Below are positions 60,690-64,000 of a stretch of DNA of 64,000 nt, piece by piece. Below the pieces are notes generated by a model, which had not been told where the DNA came from, did not search any database, and saw nothing but the letters and a program-made list of their open reading frames with translations. Position numbers and translations under genes: made by a program. Location: assembly GCA_963575745.1 (NCBI GenBank), contig CAUYUJ010020147.1, positions 12,501 through 76,500 on the forward strand, in the 5' to 3' direction. Source of the DNA: Prorocentrum cordatum (Eukaryota; Sar; Dinophyceae; Prorocentrales; Prorocentraceae). Position 1 is the first letter of the stretch, and every line of letters begins with the position of its first letter.

Positions 60690-61520
60690 GAGCGCTCGAG
60701 GAGCTCCCGAGGCTGTTTCAAGACGGGCCCGGAGGCCCCCCACGATGCCCCGCGAGGCCCCCAGGAGGACCCCGAAGAGGCGGAAAGCATAGAATTCCCT
60801 TTTGAAGGCGTGCGTGTTTAGGCTGTTCCCTTTCTGGTCCCCGCACCGTCCACGACGGCCCAAGATGTCCCGAAGATCTACCCAAGGCTGCCCAAGAGGT
60901 TCCCAAGAGAGCCCCAAAATAGTCCAAGAGGCCCGCGGAACCGAGCGGAAGATGACAGAAGACAGCGGAAGCATGCCGTAAGTTTGCAGTTGCGGCCCCC
61001 AGCGCGCTTGAAGAGGCCCTGGAGAATCCTGAGATGACCCAAGAGCGTTCAAAGAGCCTTCAAGATAGCTCCAGGAAGGCCCTAGAAGTCCCCAAGATGC
61101 CCCAAGGAGTTCTCCAAGATGATCCCGAAGAGGCGAGCATCAATCCATTCCCTTTTGGAAACGTACAAACGTTTGTTGGTTGCTATCTTCATTTGCTGTC
61201 ATCAAAGTTCCACGACGGTCCAAGAGGTCCTCGAGATCGGCCCAAGGTTGTCCAAGAGGGCCCCAAGAGAGCCCTAATACGGTCCAAGAGGGCTCCAAGA
61301 CAGGCCAGGAGAGCCCCACGACAGCCCAAGAGAGGCTCCAGAGGGCTCCAACTGGCTCCCGAGAGAACCCATAGATCGGCCCAAGATAGCCCAGGAGGCC
61401 CCAAAGAGTCCGAAGACAGCCCAAAAGAGATTCCAGTTGGCCCCAAAAGGCTCACAAGAGAACCCTGTGAGCACCACAGAGGGCCCCCAGGAGGTCCAAG
61501 CGATCTCCCAGAGCGCCCCA
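60690..61520 (-). repeat. Degenerate CTTGGGGCC-type repeat cluster with a 358-bp higher-order duplication
   Basis: CCAAGAGGGCCCCAAGAGAG-type words every 10-14 bp over 800 bp. ATTCCCTTTTG then CCACGACGG-CCAAGA occurs twice (the latter at 60851 and 61209), so a roughly 358-bp block is duplicated. Open frames across it (235 codons +) are Arg/Pro/Lys-rich and not accepted. Confidence 0.75.
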
Positions 61521-61796
61521 AGACGGCCCCAGCCCCCCAAGACGGGCGGGGGCCCCAGGCAGCCCAGACGGGCCCGAGTCCCTTCTTGCTCTGTCTCACT
61601 TCCTTTTCTCGGTTCCCCGTTTCGTGCCTCCTTACCCTCGTCAGGAACCACGTCGAGGCTTCAATCAGGCAAGGCTTCATGCAGGACGCGGACACCGCGG
61701 GAACAAACCAATACGGCTCCGTGTGTCCAGCTCTCGCCTGACAAATCTCTAGGCCCACTCCAAGGAAACCCTGAGAAGCACCACTGGACTTTTGTG
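61521..61796. other. Unassigned sequence
   Basis: No gene or repeat partner recognised. Confidence 0.35.
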
Positions 61797-61972
61797 TACA
61801 GTCAACCCGCATAGTAAGGATGGACAACCTCCCCAAGGGTACCGTTGCATCCTTGCATTCTCGGCCCATCCTTGGCCGCTTTCGCTGGTCGCGCCCCGCT
61901 CGAAAACTTCGAAACGGGCGTCCAAGGCCCTTGCATCCTTATCGCGCATCCTTACTGTACGGGCTGACTGTA
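61797..61972 (+). mobile_element. Tc1/mariner-type MITE, copy 2
   Basis: TACAGTCAACCCGCATAGTA at the left and CTTACTGTACGGGCTGACTGTA (to 61972) at the right. 176 bp against 175 bp for the 33834 copy, about 95% identical by eye, same orientation. TA at both ends. Confidence 0.88.
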
Positions 61973-62277
61973 CCTCCTCCGATACGTCCCGTCCGATGCG
62001 CATCCCACAGGCTTCCCGGGTGCCCAGGAACGGCCCCGCTTCGCACGCTCCCAACGTGCAGTCGAGAAACACAGCCGCACAGACAAAGCCTTCGGGGTGA
62101 CCACAGCGATTACACGAACTTGCAAAGCAGCCTTTCACACAGCCATGAGCGGCCTACTTCGGCCTCCGTGGAATCGCAGAACGCGGGGACGCACAAAGTT
62201 CTAAGATCAAGGGTCGTGGCTCTATCAGCTTTCACACTGGGCGATTTTGCGTCGTCCCCCCCCCCCCCGGGGGCCGA
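61973..62277. other. Unassigned sequence
   Basis: No gene or repeat partner recognised. Confidence 0.35.
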
Positions 62278-62415
62278 AACATTGACTCTTAGGGCCCTCT
62301 TGGGGCGCTCTTGGGGCCCTCTTGTGGCGCTCTTGGACGCTCTTGGGACCATCTTGGGCCCCTTCTGGGGCCTTCCTGGGGCTTCCCTGGGCCATCTTGG
62401 AGCCATCCTAAGGCA
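62278..62415 (+). repeat. Degenerate CTTGGGGCC-type repeat cluster
   Basis: CTCTTGGGGCGCTCTTGGGG, CCATCTTGGGCCCCTTCTGG and similar 10-12 bp words. Confidence 0.72.
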
Positions 62416-62509
62416 TCGGAAGGCCGTTTGAAGTGCAAAGGCGAGAAGGCCACAAATCATAGATTTGATAGACCGCGCTCGTGGGGCCCGACAGACTAGA
62501 AGGGGGGCC

Positions 62510-62840
62510 CCAGCTGGAAGCTACCCCCCTCCCCCCTTCCTTGCTAAAGCGGGGGGGGGGCTTCGGAAGCCCCCCCCCCACCCTCCCCTTTTCGTGGTCC
62601 GGAAAGGGGGGGGGGGCTTCCAAGCTACCCCCCCCTCCCTCCCTTTAATTGAGCCGGGTGAGCCACCCCCCCCCCTTTGAAAGGGGGGGAGGCTTTGGAA
62701 GCTACCCCCCCCCCCTCCTTTTCGTGCCGGAAAGGGGGGGGGGGCTTCCAAGCTGCCCCCCCCCCCTCCCTCCTTTTAATGGAGCTGGGTGAGCCACCCC
62801 CTCCCTTTGAAAGGGGGGGGAAAGCCCCCCCCCAGCTCCC
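62510..62840 (+). repeat. Tandem repeat of C-tract / G-tract hairpin units, about 130-150 bp
   Basis: TTTTCGTG, CCGGAAAGGGGGGGGGGCTT-CCAAGCT, a C run, CCCTTTAAT-GAGC-GGGTGAGCCACC and CCTTTGAAAGGGGGGG recur about twice (62585-62695 and 62718-62835), with a partial unit before them. G runs of 7-10 and C runs of 7-13 alternate. Confidence 0.85.
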
Positions 62841-62879
62841 GGAGCCATCGCCCTCCCTTTCGTTTCCATGTATTCCTGC

Positions 62880-63445
62880 CCCTCTCCCTCCTCCTCTTCT
62901 TCCTTTTGCCTCCTCCTCTTCCTCGTCCTCCTCATCCTCCTCATACTCATCATCGTCATCATCATCATCATCATCATCCTCCTCATCATCATCATCGTAC
63001 TCCCCCGCGGGTCCTTCCGTTCAGTTCCTCCTCCTCCTCCTCCTCCTTGGTTTTCTCTTCCTCCTCCATTTTTCCCTCCTCCTCCTCCTCCTCATCATCA
63101 TCATCATCATCATCAACATCATCCTCCTCTTCCTCCTCCTCCTCCTCGTCCTCCTCCTCCTCGTTATCCTCCTCCTCCGTTTCCCCATCCTCCTCCTCCC
63201 TCTCCTCCTTCCTCCTTCTCCTCCTCCTCCCTCTCCTCCTCCTCCCTCTCCTCCTCCTCCTCCTCCTCCCTCCTCCTCCTCCTCCTCCCTCCTCCTCCTC
63301 CTCCTCCTCCTCCTCCTCCTCCTCCTCCCTCCTCCTCCTCCTCTTTTTCCTCCTTCTCCTCCCCCCCTCCCCCTCCTCATTCTCTCCGCCTCCTTCTCCT
63401 CCTCCTCCTCCTCCTCCTCCTCCCTCTCCTCCTCCTCCTACATTA
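62880..63445. repeat. (TCC)n and (ATC)n microsatellite complex
   Basis: TCC with CTT variants, ATC at 62944-62997 and 63092-63122, then nearly pure TCC from 63123 to 63440. Confidence 0.95.
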
Positions 63446-63814
63446 CTCCATATGAATACTACTCTCCCTCTTCCCCTGATGACGTCTTTTGCGTATTCGC
63501 CCCCCCCCCCCCCCGCGTACTGTTTTTTTTACACACGATTTCCCGGAGTTGGGTTTTCGCATGCGTTTTTTCCAAATGCTGCTCTCGCTGAGGCGCTGGC
63601 CTCATTTCTGCTCCCGAATCGTTCCATATCGTGCTCCCGCTGCAGCGTGGGCCTCATTTTCGAATCGGTGTTTTGCCTCCGTCGTTCAGGATGGCGTTCT
63701 CGCCCCAGCGCGGGCCTCTTTCTCGCGCGCCCATCCGCCCGCCACCACCGCGCCGCACCACGCCCCGCCCCGCCGCACGCACACCCACCGCCACTTCCAC
63801 CCACCAACGCACGC
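63446..63814. other. Unassigned, with three short diverged repeats
   Basis: A run of 14-15 C near 63501-63514. CTCGC-GAGGCGCTGGCCTCATTT-like words recur near 63582, 63632 and 63693. Confidence 0.5.
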
Positions 63815-63927
63815 ACGCACGCACGCGCACCACCACCGCGCACCGCCACCACCACCGCACTACCCCACCCACCACCACCACGCTACACCGCGTCACACCA
63901 CATCACACGCGCGCACACACAGACACA

Positions 63928-63979
<52 letters not shown>

Positions 63980-64000
63980 CACGCACACACACACACACAC
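63815..64000. repeat. (CACG)n and (CA)n microsatellite at the window edge
   Basis: CACCAC-rich start, then near-perfect GCAC tetramers (63925-63980) and CA dinucleotides to the last base. It continues beyond the window. Confidence 0.93.

Noticed and set aside
1-64000. Dinoflagellate spliced-leader relics (TTTTGGCTCAAG type)
   Set aside because: No convincing match noticed on either strand. A string search would settle this.
1-64000. CRISPR-like arrays
   Set aside because: All short repeats are contiguous micro- or minisatellites or degenerate clusters. No constant repeat with unique spacers.

Overview
This window looks like nuclear DNA of a dinoflagellate alga. That is an inference. It rests on the high GC content, the very dense GGA/TCC, ATC, GA and CGN microsatellites, long G and C runs, almost no recognisable genes in 64 kb, and one non-LTR retrotransposon with a RanBP2-like zinc finger, coiled coil, AP-endonuclease, reverse transcriptase and RNase H layout that I associate with dinoflagellate LINEs. 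No spliced-leader relic, rRNA, tRNA, CRISPR array or bacterial-type operon was found.

The only clear protein-coding unit is the LINE at about 4.66-11.9 kb on the + strand. Its domains lie in normal order: zinc finger and coiled-coil ORF1, endonuclease, RT, CCHC knuckle, RNase H, Cys-rich tail. The reading is broken by one in-frame stop and about six frame changes, most of them at runs of six to eight identical bases. It is either a decayed copy or an intact copy carrying homopolymer errors in the assembly. Its 3' part carries a tandem duplication of about 125 bp and runs into a (TCC)n tract.

The rest is a mosaic of repeats. Left flank, 0-4.6 kb: dispersed repeat DR-A, a 130-bp tandem array, and a duplicated module with a 22-bp CAGGTCGACCTG-centred palindrome. 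Middle, 12-33 kb: mostly microsatellites with scattered foldback elements. From 36.4 to 42.3 kb there is a microsatellite-poor stretch with long but unrecognised open frames. From 42.6 to 49.5 kb there are minisatellites and a 1-kb ATC repeat. From 50 to 62 kb there is a dense cluster of short non-autonomous elements with terminal inverted repeats.

Repeat families with two or more copies in the window include: a Tc1/mariner-type MITE with TA flanks (33.8 and 61.8 kb); a roughly 233-bp MITE with 43-bp inverted ends and TCAA flanks (28.0, 32.0, 52.3, 53.7 kb); a roughly 150-bp element with CCCCTGYAGGGG-type ends (30.1, 46.6, 59.7 kb); a double-hairpin element of about 150 bp (29.6, 31.0, 50.2, 59.0 kb); a GATGC-palindrome element (24.8, 34.7, 59.4 kb); a GC-rich foldback (2.8, 12.3, 16.7, 27.5 kb); a 170-bp element (50.6, 54.6, 60.5 kb); and DR-A (six copies, both orientations). 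None encodes protein. All family assignments were made by eye and not by database search. Family labels are local to this annotation.
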